Part shown: one piece after another, positions 1-10,499 of the stretch | How positions within the stretch are numbered: the stretch's first letter is position 1 | Layout: each line of letters begins with the position of its first letter | NCBI GenBank assembly: GCA_022393335.1 | Contig: JAJEKB010020406.1 | Span: forward strand, 1-64,000 | Source: Macrotrachela quadricornifera | Lineage: Eukaryota; Rotifera; Eurotatoria; Philodinida; Philodinidae | Direction: 5' to 3' | Length of the DNA: 64,000 bases | Program-made: the position numbers and the translations under genes | Notes under the pieces: generated by a model | What the model was told of the DNA's origin: nothing | Seen by the model: the letters and a program-made list of their open reading frames with translations, nothing else | The model's database searches: none

Positions 1-614
1 GAAAGATCTCAAAATATACTTGTTTAGATGAAATCGTACAAGACCTCTCTCTATCTAAATGTCAAACAACACCGATCTCTGCTGATAAATTTTTTATCCG
101 ACAGTTAAGAGATAATCTTTGGATTACTTCGTCACCTAAACCAATACATTGTATAAAATTTCTAAGAACTAAATATTTCTATGCCACGCAAGCAATTTCG
201 AGCACAAATGAGGAAATAATACTTCCACCTATTGCTGTTGTAAATGTAACTGAAGGTCACGTAATTGTTTGTCCTGCCTTCACTTTAGTAGGCCGTCCCA
301 TAATTCCAAAAGTCTCTTCACTCGTTATATTGCATCATAACGGCTCATTTACTAAAAATATCTCTGTTATGAATGTTCATCAATATATTACCGAAAATAT
401 GACATGGTTCAAAAAGAATGTAGCCGAGCAAGAAAGAAAAGCTTTTATAGAATTTCTAAATCAAAAGAATGCTCTTTCAAGATCTCATTCCTTTTCCTCT
501 ACTTATATTGGACCTTTTGGTGCACTGAGTTTCAACTGGGCTCTTATCGGATTGGCAATTTTTGCATATTGTGCTTATCGGCGCAAACAATCAAATTGTA
601 TAACAATTCCTTGA
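1..614 (+). CDS. 3' part of a membrane-anchored ectodomain protein (partial)
   Basis: The frame is open from base 3 to the TGA at 612-614, so the 5' end lies outside the window. About 203 residues are visible. They hold several cysteines, N-glycosylation sequons (NVT, NGS, NIS, NMT) and, close to the C-terminus, a hydrophobic segment (ALSFNWALIGLAIFAYCAY) followed by a basic RRKQ tail. That is the layout of a type I membrane protein. The Cys/Trp spacing (W-I-T-S-S-P-K-P-I-H-C) loosely recalls envelope-like ORFs carried by some invertebrate LTR retroelements, but no LTR, integrase or reverse transcriptase is in view. The identity is unresolved; an ordinary cell-surface protein is equally possible. 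Confidence 0.5.
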   Translation, partial: KISKYTCLDEIVQDLSLSKCQTTPISADKFFIRQLRDNLWITSSPKPIHCIKFLRTKYFYATQAISSTNEEIILPPIAVVNVTEGHVIVCPAFTLVGRPIIPKVSSLVILHHNGSFTKNISVMNVHQYITENMTWFKKNVAEQERKAFIEFLNQKNALSRSHSFSSTYIGPFGALSFNWALIGLAIFAYCAYRRKQSNCITIP

Positions 615-1915
615 ATTACTGTTACCTTCTAATCACTGACCGAAAGGTACTTGAAAAATAATCGATTAAATGAATGAAAGTGAAAGAATCGTCTTTTTCT
701 AGGTAATCATATTCTGTCAAAATATTAATCGTATTTGTTTAATTAGGTAGATAGTGATTATGAAAATTTTTATTCGTGTCGTACTATGACCAATTTTGAA
801 ATGAAATCCATTTTCTCAATATTTATTGTTTGACTAAGTTAAACAAATCTGATAATAATAACTACATAGATTCGCTTATTGTTGATATATGAACTCAAAA
901 ATTGGTTTTGTCAAATGTTTCTAATGATTTCTTAAAATTTATTTGTAATTTAAAATTAGTTGTTCATATTACAATACTTCTTCTTGTTTTTATACAGCAC
1001 AAACCTTCAGTTTTTCTTGTGCAATCTCTTTCATAGTAGGCTTACATTTATTGCTTAGTGTCGTCTTTGAATCTATTTTTATTAGTAGTTCACATGCCGC
1101 TAATAGTCGCATATTGACTATTCGTGGAATCTATATCTAAATACTTCATTTAGAATCTGTTTGATATTGATTTTTACTGATCAACTTAGAAGTTATAATG
1201 CACTAAAATGTTTTTTTTTGTCTTTATAAAATATAATCAGTTGTAGCAGAAGTTTTTTTTCTAATAAATAGAATATTATATATAAAGGTGAAAAGCCACT
1301 TTTAATCATATACTTCACTTATTTGATTACCTAACTAGAATTTATATGCGCGTAACATGAATCATAACATTACTTTCACTGTATAAAAAAATGAAAAGTA
1401 AAATTCTAGTGAATTTCCAATATGATGCGTTGAGTATTTATCCGTGAATATGACTCACAACAGAAACACCAGTTCTTCATCATCTGGTGTAGATCTATAT
1501 GCACTGCAATCAGCAATACATTCTAATCATTATATGAATGGCTCTTTTTCAGGAGAAATATCGATTAGTTTATCCACTGAGAGATATATGATAAATGAAA
1601 TTTTCAAGCTTTAACAACTATATTATTAAATTATTCAATCTGACAACTATATAATACTTAAAAAGAACTAGATTAAGTCAGGTATTAATAATCAATGTCG
1701 ACCAATAGCTATAACAATCATTTTTTAGAATGCAATTGATCTATATTCACAGTAAAGTGTAATTCTTTCAGAAAAGGGTCAGCGAATCCCAAGGATGAGC
1801 GTTACTTGTTGGTAGTCTACTAGATAGTGAGATTTGAAACCACGCTCAGAGGCTATAGAGAACAAGCAGAGAAGTATTGTGCACCTTATTCTTCATAAGA
1901 ATTTTTCTTGTTAGC
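615..1915. other. intergenic, AT-rich
   Basis: No recognisable gene. A 54-codon ORF at 1450-1614 (begins MTHNRNTSSSSS) is too short to support on its own. A degenerate copy of a dispersed motif also seen at 38.4, 48.8 and 54.2 kb lies at 1776-1810 (AGCGAATCCCAAGGATGAGC followed by GTTACTTGT). Confidence 0.5.
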
Positions 1916-4900
1916 ATGTTACTAGTATACATGTTGGTTATATGGCAAGTTAAATCGTTGCCACCCAATCAATTTAATATGTATATCGCAGGTGAACAAC
2001 AGGATAATTATTGCCTGACGTATTTTACATATAATGGACAAAATATTGGTCTAAGAGACAGTCCATATGGTCATGAAAAAGTTTCGTATTGTCTTCAAAA
2101 GCTAAAAGAAAATGATTTATTCATCGAACATTATGTGAATAGCATCTCAGATCCTAGTTATTCTTTTACTGAATTAAAAGCAAAAAATATTAGCAGTTCA
2201 ATGTTACTCTTATGGTCGGCTTCTTTGAATTTAGCAGAACAATATCAAATTTTTTTGGATACTAATTCGAACTCATCATTTGATAAAAAAGATCTCTTTT
2301 ATAATTGTACATCTGCATGGTTTGAACCTTTCTGTCGTTTCACATTCGATCATACAATGGACAAAACATTTAATGATATCGTTCATACTATATTTCTTGG
2401 GAGATTTCGTATAAATAAAGGCCACAAAGTGACATGTTATCACCATCTTCGCTGTAAAACATTACTTTCTTGTTTAGATTGGCGTGAAATTTGTGATGGA
2501 AAACGTGATTGTTTGGATGGTAAGGATGAGGAACATTGTTGGCGATTGGAGATTAATGAATGCGCTGATAACGAATATCGATGTCACAATGGTCAGTGTA
2601 TTCCAGTAGAATATCTTCGTGATAGGGAAATGGGGAAAGAATGTTTAGATGGAACAGATGAAGCAGTTGATAGTGCAAATGGATATCCTTGTTACGAGAG
2701 AAATGGATTTCCCTGCGAAGAACTCATGTGTAGACCAGGAAATCAAGAATTTCCATGCGGTGATGGTCAGTGTACGGATGGTTTGGTCAAATGTAATAAT
2801 GGTCGGAGTGCTTTTTTGCCTGCTGATCTATGCTCCAACGCTACGGCTTGTTCTATGATTTCGATGGGTCTAATCGATGGGAAATGGTGCAAAAAGTTTT
2901 GTTCGAACAACATTTGTATGAGAAATCATTGTCAAGAAATTTTTGAATTTCATTATGTTCCTATTCTTTACGGACATGTCCGCTTTATGTTCACAAACAA
3001 GCAAATTGGTTTCGCCGAAAACTATGTTCCAGACTATGTGTGTTACGATGAAAAACTCTGTGGTGAGTTTCTTCCACCTAGAGAATACTTTGACAGTTTA
3101 ACATGTCGCCATTTCAACGATTTAGGGTTACATAATATAGATAACTATTCTAGTATAGAAATGGTTGTTAATGCTGTTAGGAAAAGATTTCGAGCATGTT
3201 TAACATTCATTGAGAATCAAAATTATTGTAATTATTCGTCAATGTATCAGTGTCAGAATTCGACGAAATGCATTTCAACGCATCGTCTTCTCGATGGTTT
3301 TGACGATTGTCCGTACAGCGAAGATGAAAAATTCAATGAAAGCTGTTCACTTAGGGTTAAACAAAATCGTTTTATGTGTTCTGATGAAGATGGTGACAAG
3401 TGCTTTGCATCCTTATCTTTCGAAGATGAAAAAATGGATTGCAAATATGGTCAAGATGAAGCATTTTATTATAGTGAACATGGAACTTCAATGGATATCA
3501 CTATTTTGTTTCAAAATACATGTGATGGTAAGGCAGATTTAGCACCTGTATGGATCAAGGGTAAAAATAAAACAGATGAGACTGAATGTCATTATTGGCC
3601 ATGTAATAATACTTACTCAAGATGTGATAGATGTTGGTTATGTAATAATGGAGCCGATGAAGTAAATTGCCCCTTTTCAACTTGTCCTCCACTTCAACAC
3701 CATTGCGTTTTTCCGAACGATACGTCGAAACTATCATGTTTGTCTATCGAAAAAGCTGGTAATAACATTACTGATTGTCTCGGTGCAACAGATGAACGAG
3801 CCAAACATCATATCAATGTAGGAAGAAGAGGTTTTCAATACCAATTTCGTTGCCAGAACAATACAAAATCAATTGGATTGAGCAATATCTGTAATGGAAA
3901 GATGGATTGTCATCTCGGTGATGACGAAATTTTGTGCAAGAATGACAGCGTTTCCCACGTGTCAGCTGTTACTTATTCCAGAATACCCAATCCAGCAATA
4001 AATGAATATTATGATAGTGCTTTGGGTGAAATAAAGCGACTAACAATCGAAAACTTTCTATTGTACAATATCCCGACTTATCCACTACAGTCCATCTCAC
4101 ATGATACCTTAGCTATATCTTCACAACGAATAAATTCATTTTCACCTCGAGCAAAGCCAGTAAACAAATTACGACAAGATTATATTTGGTCATGTAATCG
4201 AGGAATACCCATTCGTGTCCGAACGGATGAAAATATATCAAATTTATTATGTATGTGTCCACCCAGCTATTATGGACTCACATGCGAGTATCAAAATCAA
4301 CGTGTAAGTTTGACACTTCAAATTCGAATGACATCAGACTGGCATAATATATTTATATTTCTAATTACTCTAATTGATGAGGAAAGACATGTTGAATCAC
4401 ATGAGTATATTGAATATTTATCTAGTCAATATTGTGGCAATAGATTTAATCTCTATTTACTATACTCAAGTCGTCCAAAGAATACATTAAAAAATTATTC
4501 TGTGCAAATCGATGCATACAATCGACAAAATTTGAATTATCGTGCTAGTTGGCTTTTTCCGATCCGATTCTCGTTTCTACCTGTATATCGAATAGCTGCA
4601 GTGTTGAAAGTTCCTTTTGAGAATGTACGACCTATTGAAAAATGTCCATTTTCGTGTATCCATGGTCAATGTTTCAATTATATCAATGATAAAAATTCGA
4701 TCTTTTGTCGTTGTGATTCTGGTTGGTCAGGTGTACAATGTAATGTTAAACATACTTGCAATTGTGCGCCTGATTCAAAATGTATTAATGATTTGATTTG
4801 CTTGTGTCCATCAGGCCGGTTCGGACCTCGATGTTATTTATATCATAAAATATGTCATCCTAATCCATGTATGAATGGTGGACAATGCGCACATTGGAAT

Positions 4901-6553
4901 GTAAATCTTGGACCTGCGCATCCGAAATTATCGATATGTATCTGTTTACCAGGATATACAGGAGACTATTGTCAATATATAGAAAAACAAAATCAAATCG
5001 ATATATCGTTTCATCGAACATTAACTATTCCAATATTCTTACTTATTCACTTTATTTCTGTTGAAAGTGAATCTAAAGACAAAGTTCCTCGTACAAGTAT
5101 CATGAAAAAACTTGCCTTTGATCAAGAATCAGTGGTTTTTAATATTTCAGTCTCTTTTAATATTGCTTTTGTAGAAATTTCAAAGAAATATTATTTAATT
5201 ATTCTTCGAGAAAAATTCATTATTTCAGAACATATTTCTCCAGTGGTTACCTCTTCAAATCGATGTCCATCTTTTAGTGAAATATTTAATGAAACATTTG
5301 CTAATCAACATCTATTGAAACGTGTCAAATATTATCATATTCCTTGTAAAGATAATTCCGAATTAGTTTGTTTCTATGATAATGATTATTTTTGTTTGTG
5401 TGATCTCAATCATCAAGCAAATTGTTTACTATTCGAACATAATATGACCTATGATTGTAAAGGATACAATCCATGTAAAAACGAAGGTTTCTGCTTTATT
5501 AATGATTATAAATGTCCTACATTATCATTTTGTGTCTGTCGTCAATGTTATTTTGGATCACGATGTCAATATTCAACATTAGGTTCAATTCTATCATTAG
5601 ATATCATATTAACTTATCATATCAAGTCAAACATCAGTATTATTCAACAATCGATGATTGTCAAAATCAGCATTATTTTAACTACATTCATATATAGTTG
5701 TGGTACCGTCAATGGATTCTTCTGTTTTCAAACCTTTCGAAAAAAAGAAACACGTGGTGTTGGTTGTGGTATTTATCTTTTTGTTATGTCGATTATATCC
5801 TTTATAACTATGACAATATTTAATGTAAAATTCTGGCTTCTGTTGGCCTTACAAATTGGTTGGATCAATAATCGTTTTTTCTTAGATGCACAATGTGCAG
5901 TTCTTGAATTTTTCCTTCGACTTCTTTCAAGCACTAGTGACTGGCTGTATGTTTGCATAGCCATTGAACGTGCTATAAATGTTTCACAAGGCGTTAGTTT
6001 CAGAAAGGCAAAAAGCAGACAAATAGCTAAATGGATAGTCGGTTTTGTTCTTATTTTTAATATTTGTACATTTAAACACGATCCAATACATCGTCATCTT
6101 ACAATTGACGAAGAAGAACAACAACACGGTGCATGGTGTATTACTAGTTATTCATCATCCATACAAATATATGATTATATTATAAGTATCTTTCATTATT
6201 GTATTCCATTCTCGATAAATTGCATTTCAGCATTGTTTATTATTTACAAGACGACTGACGTACGTTCAAATGCACGAAAGGAACGCACTTTCAAAAAACA
6301 TTTATATGAACAAATCAAAATGCAAAAACATTTGATAATTGCTCCTTCTATTCTCATTATATTTGCCTTTCCTCGTTTAATTATATCATTTTTATCTGGA
6401 TGTATGCAATCAGCTCGAAACTCATGGTTTTATTTAATGGGTTATTTTATTTCATTTATTCCACCGATGACGACATTTATAGTATTTATTTTACCATCAG
6501 AAATCTATATGAAAGAATTCAAAAAATCGATGAAAAGTCTTTGCCATCGATAA
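1916..6553 (+). CDS. LDLa- and EGF-repeat receptor with C-terminal seven-TM domain
   Basis: This is a single exon of 1545 codons. I start it at the ATG at 1916, which opens a hydrophobic signal sequence; the frame has an upstream stop at 1856. The ectodomain has LDL-receptor class A-type modules at about residues 174-208 and 216-249, then degenerate ones to about 675; several keep the acidic C-D-G-x-x-D-C-x-D-G-x-D-E core. EGF-like modules lie near 759-790, 910-942, 947-973, 980-1019 and 1180-1218. The last 300 residues (about 1245-1528) form seven hydrophobic helices of rhodopsin type. The TM3 motif is IERA instead of DRY and TM7 has LPSEIY in place of NPxxY. It is presumably a plasma-membrane receptor with a large ligand-binding ectodomain. 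The architecture resembles LGR-like and orphan LDLa-GPCRs; the ligand is unknown. No introns are needed to read it. Confidence 0.88.
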   Translation: MLLVYMLVIWQVKSLPPNQFNMYIAGEQQDNYCLTYFTYNGQNIGLRDSPYGHEKVSYCLQKLKENDLFIEHYVNSISDPSYSFTELKAKNISSSMLLLWSASLNLAEQYQIFLDTNSNSSFDKKDLFYNCTSAWFEPFCRFTFDHTMDKTFNDIVHTIFLGRFRINKGHKVTCYHHLRCKTLLSCLDWREICDGKRDCLDGKDEEHCWRLEINECADNEYRCHNGQCIPVEYLRDREMGKECLDGTDEAVDSANGYPCYERNGFPCEELMCRPGNQEFPCGDGQCTDGLVKCNNGRSAFLPADLCSNATACSMISMGLIDGKWCKKFCSNNICMRNHCQEIFEFHYVPILYGHVRFMFTNKQIGFAENYVPDYVCYDEKLCGEFLPPREYFDSLTCRHFNDLGLHNIDNYSSIEMVVNAVRKRFRACLTFIENQNYCNYSSMYQCQNSTKCISTHRLLDGFDDCPYSEDEKFNESCSLRVKQNRFMCSDEDGDKCFASLSFEDEKMDCKYGQDEAFYYSEHGTSMDITILFQNTCDGKADLAPVWIKGKNKTDETECHYWPCNNTYSRCDRCWLCNNGADEVNCPFSTCPPLQHHCVFPNDTSKLSCLSIEKAGNNITDCLGATDERAKHHINVGRRGFQYQFRCQNNTKSIGLSNICNGKMDCHLGDDEILCKNDSVSHVSAVTYSRIPNPAINEYYDSALGEIKRLTIENFLLYNIPTYPLQSISHDTLAISSQRINSFSPRAKPVNKLRQDYIWSCNRGIPIRVRTDENISNLLCMCPPSYYGLTCEYQNQRVSLTLQIRMTSDWHNIFIFLITLIDEERHVESHEYIEYLSSQYCGNRFNLYLLYSSRPKNTLKNYSVQIDAYNRQNLNYRASWLFPIRFSFLPVYRIAAVLKVPFENVRPIEKCPFSCIHGQCFNYINDKNSIFCRCDSGWSGVQCNVKHTCNCAPDSKCINDLICLCPSGRFGPRCYLYHKICHPNPCMNGGQCAHWNVNLGPAHPKLSICICLPGYTGDYCQYIEKQNQIDISFHRTLTIPIFLLIHFISVESESKDKVPRTSIMKKLAFDQESVVFNISVSFNIAFVEISKKYYLIILREKFIISEHISPVVTSSNRCPSFSEIFNETFANQHLLKRVKYYHIPCKDNSELVCFYDNDYFCLCDLNHQANCLLFEHNMTYDCKGYNPCKNEGFCFINDYKCPTLSFCVCRQCYFGSRCQYSTLGSILSLDIILTYHIKSNISIIQQSMIVKISIILTTFIYSCGTVNGFFCFQTFRKKETRGVGCGIYLFVMSIISFITMTIFNVKFWLLLALQIGWINNRFFLDAQCAVLEFFLRLLSSTSDWLYVCIAIERAINVSQGVSFRKAKSRQIAKWIVGFVLIFNICTFKHDPIHRHLTIDEEEQQHGAWCITSYSSSIQIYDYIISIFHYCIPFSINCISALFIIYKTTDVRSNARKERTFKKHLYEQIKMQKHLIIAPSILIIFAFPRLIISFLSGCMQSARNSWFYLMGYFISFIPPMTTFIVFILPSEIYMKEFKKSMKSLCHR

Positions 6554-7093
6554 ACTTAACTATCAACATTAGAATATTGTTCAATGTTCCGTTTTGTTGT
6601 TGAAAGTACCGTTTATGTTCACGTAAACTATTCGAAAGAAAAACGAACATTATCTTGGGAATGAGAGTGAGGGTGCGTTTATAGAAAAATAGATTCAAAG
6701 CATTGTGCGATGCCTTTCGACAGTTGCTTAGGCTGCCAAAAATGCCTGAAGGGATCTTTTAGCAGGGTTCCAAAAGCGTCGTAGTTTGTTAGACTCACTC
6801 CACACCAACATTCTCAAGATTCAAACATAAAGGAGAAAGAAGCAAGAATTAAAAGCTGTTTCGAGAATTTGTTGATCACCCTATTTAATTTATTTCGAGG
6901 AATTTATGAAAAAAAGTACACGTGAACTGAAGAAAGGATGTGATCAGATATGATGATTAAAGTGGTATTATGATTGTTTTGCATTCATCGATTTGAATTC
7001 AGACATGTATTGTTTGACTTGTTGAGATGACAATCTCAAACTGGGTGAATCAAAATATGCTACGAGTTCGTAGTCTAAATGATCATTAGGATA

Positions 7094-7426
7094 CTATGGA
7101 GTCACTTTCTTACTAATGTGTTTACATTGAATATTGATATTCTTTTCAGCTTTCACCGGTTTCTCTTTCCCTTTCGGTGATAGAGATCGCTTAAATTTAA
7201 CAGCGCCAGGTGGACACCATAAAGGATGTGGATCTTTGCGTCCTGTTTCAATAATCTTAGGCAGACTTTCCGATGCTTTTGAAGGTGGATCGCTTGGAAT
7301 AGCTGACGGATGATAAAGTCCACCTGGTTCCAATATTACCCATGAAGATCGCTGCTCATAGTAGATCGTAGAATGACGAAATGAGAGTAATGATTTACCT
7401 TTGAACACGAAATTTGTGTTTTTCAC
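7094..7426 (-). CDS. possible small uncharacterised protein (110 codons, no ATG)
   Basis: An open frame without an ATG codes for a basic, Pro-rich peptide with motifs such as WVILEPGGLYHPSAIP and HPLWCPPGAVKFK. The Trp/Pro/Gly-rich composition looks coding rather than random. The frame is closed upstream by a TGA just before 7427, so a real gene would need an upstream exon, and I cannot find a convincing one before the transposon insertion at about 7545. It could be a last exon, a decayed gene or chance. I do not recognise the family. Confidence 0.3.
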   Translation of the reverse strand: MKNTNFVFKGKSLLSFRHSTIYYEQRSSWVILEPGGLYHPSAIPSDPPSKASESLPKIIETGRKDPHPLWCPPGAVKFKRSLSPKGKEKPVKAEKNINIQCKHISKKVTP

Positions 7427-7540
7427 TTTCTCTCAAGAGATTCTAACAATTCTTGCAGGATGTTATTGTTGGAGATATATTGTCATTTTTAGTACTCATT
7501 TGAAACGTTTTTGAAAATAATAGTAATTAGATTTTTTATT

Positions 7541-8830
7541 TGACTAACGAGGTTGGGTCACTAATAGAGTCCTGCAGATTATAGATAACCTGCTCTACCT
7601 TGTCCTGTCCAGCCAGGGCAGGTTGCAGGGTACGAATGTCATAACCTGTCAACCGGTGACAAATTTTGTACATTAAATATTATTGACATCTGCAATAAAA
7701 TCATGTAAAAAAAACGAATAGAAGTAAACTGAAAATAAACTTAGATTGGTCGCATAGATATTCAACAGAAATTGAAGTGTCACCAATTTATTCTTTATAT
7801 ATATATTACGGTCGAAATTGGGCTGAATTCCAATTTCGACCATAACATATATATATATAGCTATTGAGATGTACATTCAGTATTCTGAATTGAAATTTTA
7901 TCTTATTTTTTCTTCTATTATCATCATTAACGTCATTATTTACTCGTTTATGAACCATAATTAACATCATGAATTTATTTTTGAAATGTCACCATTAACA
8001 TCAAAATTAATCTTTTTAAGATCATTACTAACATTATTTTATATTCTTTTTATATTTATCTGGTACGATTTAAGAAAAAACGAAGACAATCATTAAATCC
8101 AGATGTTGTAGACGATATATTAATGATTCGAAATTTTCGAGATATGGAGTATTCATTTAGTTTATTTTATAATTTGAAATAAATTGAATGAAATTGTATA
8201 AAAAATTGGTGTGGAAGTTCAGATTTTTCTATAATGTCATAAAATGCAGAGCAGGGCAGAGTAGCATACGTGAAAAAAATCACAGGGTAGGGTAGGTTAA
8301 AGGTTACCAAAATCTGAGAAGGGCGGGTTACAGGCTGCGAAAATTCCTCAATATGCAGACCTCTAGTCATCAACTTAAAAATCGCTTTTGAGCTGATACT
8401 TTGTGCATAAGTGAACCCTAGTGAGACCAGTAAAAGCCTAAAATGATAAGCGCTAATAGGTCTCTCTTTCCGAGTTATAGTCGTTTTACTAAAATTTCAG
8501 CCTATGTCTGGGTACATACTCAAAAATTAAATGATCGTATTTCGGCCAGAATTTTTGTCGATGCGTAGGTCTACCGATAGCCAACGGGTCCCAAAAAAAT
8601 TTCAGTTCAATCAGATGCTTCCTTCGCGAGATAATAAATTTTCAGAAAAAAACAGATTTTCATGAATCAGTTTTGAAATATGAGTACTTTTTGAAAATTT
8701 ATTATCTCGCGAAGGAAGCATCTGATCGAACTGAAATTTTTTTGGGACCCGTTGGCTATCGGTAGACCTACGCATCGACAAAAATTCAGATCGAAATATG
8801 ATCATTCCATTTTTGAGTATATATCCAGGC
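7541..8830. repeat. foldback element, copy B1, split by a hAT-like insertion and truncated
   Basis: Inverted arms lie at about 8374-8640 and 8690-8815. Both contain the blocks CGCGAGATAATAAATTTTC and GATAGCCAACGGGTCCC in opposite orientation. The left terminus (TAACGAGGTTGGGTCACTAA, 7545-7564) is separated from the rest of its arm (from 8366) by the 801-bp element below. A complete copy is at 42808-43420. The right arm ends at about 8830, where a third element begins. Confidence 0.8.
7565..8365. mobile_element. hAT-like non-autonomous element inside foldback B1
   Basis: The ends are imperfect inverted repeats: TAGAGTCCTGCAGATT at the left, and ATATGCAGACCTCTA at the right, whose complement begins TAGAGGTCTGCATAT. 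Flanking 8-mers are GTCACTAA (7557-7564) and GTCATCAA (8366-8373), a 6/8 match consistent with an aged 8-bp target duplication. Removing the element restores the terminal repeat of B1. No transposase is visible; the inside is AT-rich with short G-rich blocks near both ends. hAT elements are known for 8-bp duplications and ends of this type. Confidence 0.65.
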
Positions 8831-8833
8831 ATA

Positions 8834-10066
8834 CACTCTAAAGAAAAAAGGTTCTCTACCGAACTTTGAAGGATTAGTATACGGAACCTTTGGATGATCT
8901 CCGAAATTATCAAAAGTTTTGGATAAAGTGTAGAGAAGTTTTCGACACTTTACGAAATTGTCAGAAGTTTCGAATATGCTGCACAAGATCATTTGAACGA
9001 CTTCGAAAATATCAATGATTTCGTATATCTTATACAAAGCCGTTGGTAGTTTCATACAATGTATGGTGGTCCTTTTGATGTTTTACGGAAGTTTTGATAG
9101 ATTTGTATAAGATACACGAAACCTTTAGGTATTCCACGAAGCTATCAGTGGTTTTGTAAAACATCAAAAGGTCCAGCATACATTGTACGAACCTGTCGCT
9201 AGGTTCACACATGATATAATGGTTTAGTAGACTTTTTACGGAACCATGGGTAGTTTCGTACAATGTGTCCGAAGCTATTAGAGCGCCTGTGAAACTATGT
9301 ATGGCTTCCGAGAAATTATACGAAACCTTTAAATGCCATACGGAACTATCAAGGATTTTGTTCAAAAGATGCGAAACCATTGAAAGTTCAATACACGATG
9401 CACGCAACTTCTAGAAAGTTTCGTAGGAAAACTATGAACCCTCTTCAATTTTCGGAACTTAAAAGGGTTCTGTGTGAAAATTACGAAACGATTTTTATGT
9501 CACTGAACTTAAAATGGTTTCATAAAACAGCACCAAATCATCAAAGTTCGATAGAACACCTTTTTTTAGAGTGTGTGAAAATTTCAGGGATGTACAAAAT
9601 TATCAGCAGATTCAATATTACATACATTGAATCTTCAGAAAGTCTACGGAACTGCTAGTAGTTTTATATAAAATATTCAGAACTGCCAGTAGTTTCGTGT
9701 AATATGTACGAAACCTTCAAAAGATCTACAGAACTTCATTGGTTTCGCATATAAAATACGGATCATCAATAGTTCCGTACATAAAATATAGAAGCTTCAA
9801 AACTTCTACGACAGTATTAGCAGGTTTCGTTTGACACATACGGAACCTTGCAAACGTCTGCGGAACTGCGAGTAGTTTTATATAATACATAGAAAACCTT
9901 TAGAAAGTTTTATTCGAAAATTGTGAAACCTTGCTAAATCTGCTGAACATAAAATGATTTTCTGTGATAACCATCGAACTATTTTCGTTCCCCGGAACCT
10001 AAAATAGTTCAGCGCAAAAATATTGAACTTTTGGAATTCGGTAAACTACCTTTTCTTTTTAGAGTG
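8834..10066. mobile_element. TA-flanked MITE-like element with internal degenerate short repeats
   Basis: The left end CACTCTAAAGAAAAAAGG and the right end CCTTTTCTTTTTAGAGTG are inverted repeats, each flanked by TA (8832-8833 and 10067-10068), typical of Tc1/mariner-type insertion. The interior is a long run of degenerate units built on ACGAAACYTT and AAGGTTTCGTA or GTAGTTTCGTA. Local hairpins occur, for example CCTTTTGATGTTTTAC at 9069-9084 against its complement at 9157-9172. It has no coding capacity; ORFs across it are by-products of the repeat. It sits against the truncated end of B1. Confidence 0.65.
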
Positions 10067-10499
10067 TATGCTCCCAAACACCTTCATCATCCTCACTCTA
10101 TCGCAGACTCGCCCTCATATTTTTTATCCTCGTATGTTATTAAAAAATAATCAGACATAAAGCAAATAATAAAGACTTTATGACAATATTTACTGTTGAT
10201 ATGAATACTTCGGAGCTTTAAATTAGAGAAGCAAAGATAAGAAAAAGCTGTGTGCTTGAAAGTCACGAACAAGGTATAAAGTGTTATATATGCCATCGTC
10301 TTTACCATTTTTTATATTGACGCGATGATGTTGTCTGTCATTTTGACGTACATCTTGAGACTACCGATTCGTTAAAATACGTACCGTTCGATTCTAACGG
10401 AACGTTTCTTGTCAGACCTAGACGATAATAGTTTCAGTGTTTCATAAACTTTCTCAATAGAATAAACTCTTTGCTATTGTAGACAGTGCTATCTGACCT
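10067..10499. other. intergenic, upstream of F-box gene
   Basis: Nothing recognisable; presumably the promoter and 5' UTR of the following gene. Confidence 0.4.

Noticed and set aside
7094..7426. Calling this minus-strand ORF a confident gene
   Set aside because: No ATG and no upstream exon found; kept only as a low-confidence feature.
8786..9658. Several overlapping ORFs of about 90-125 codons
   Set aside because: They lie wholly or largely within the short-repeat element at 8834-10066 and arise from its periodic units; no start context or family likeness.
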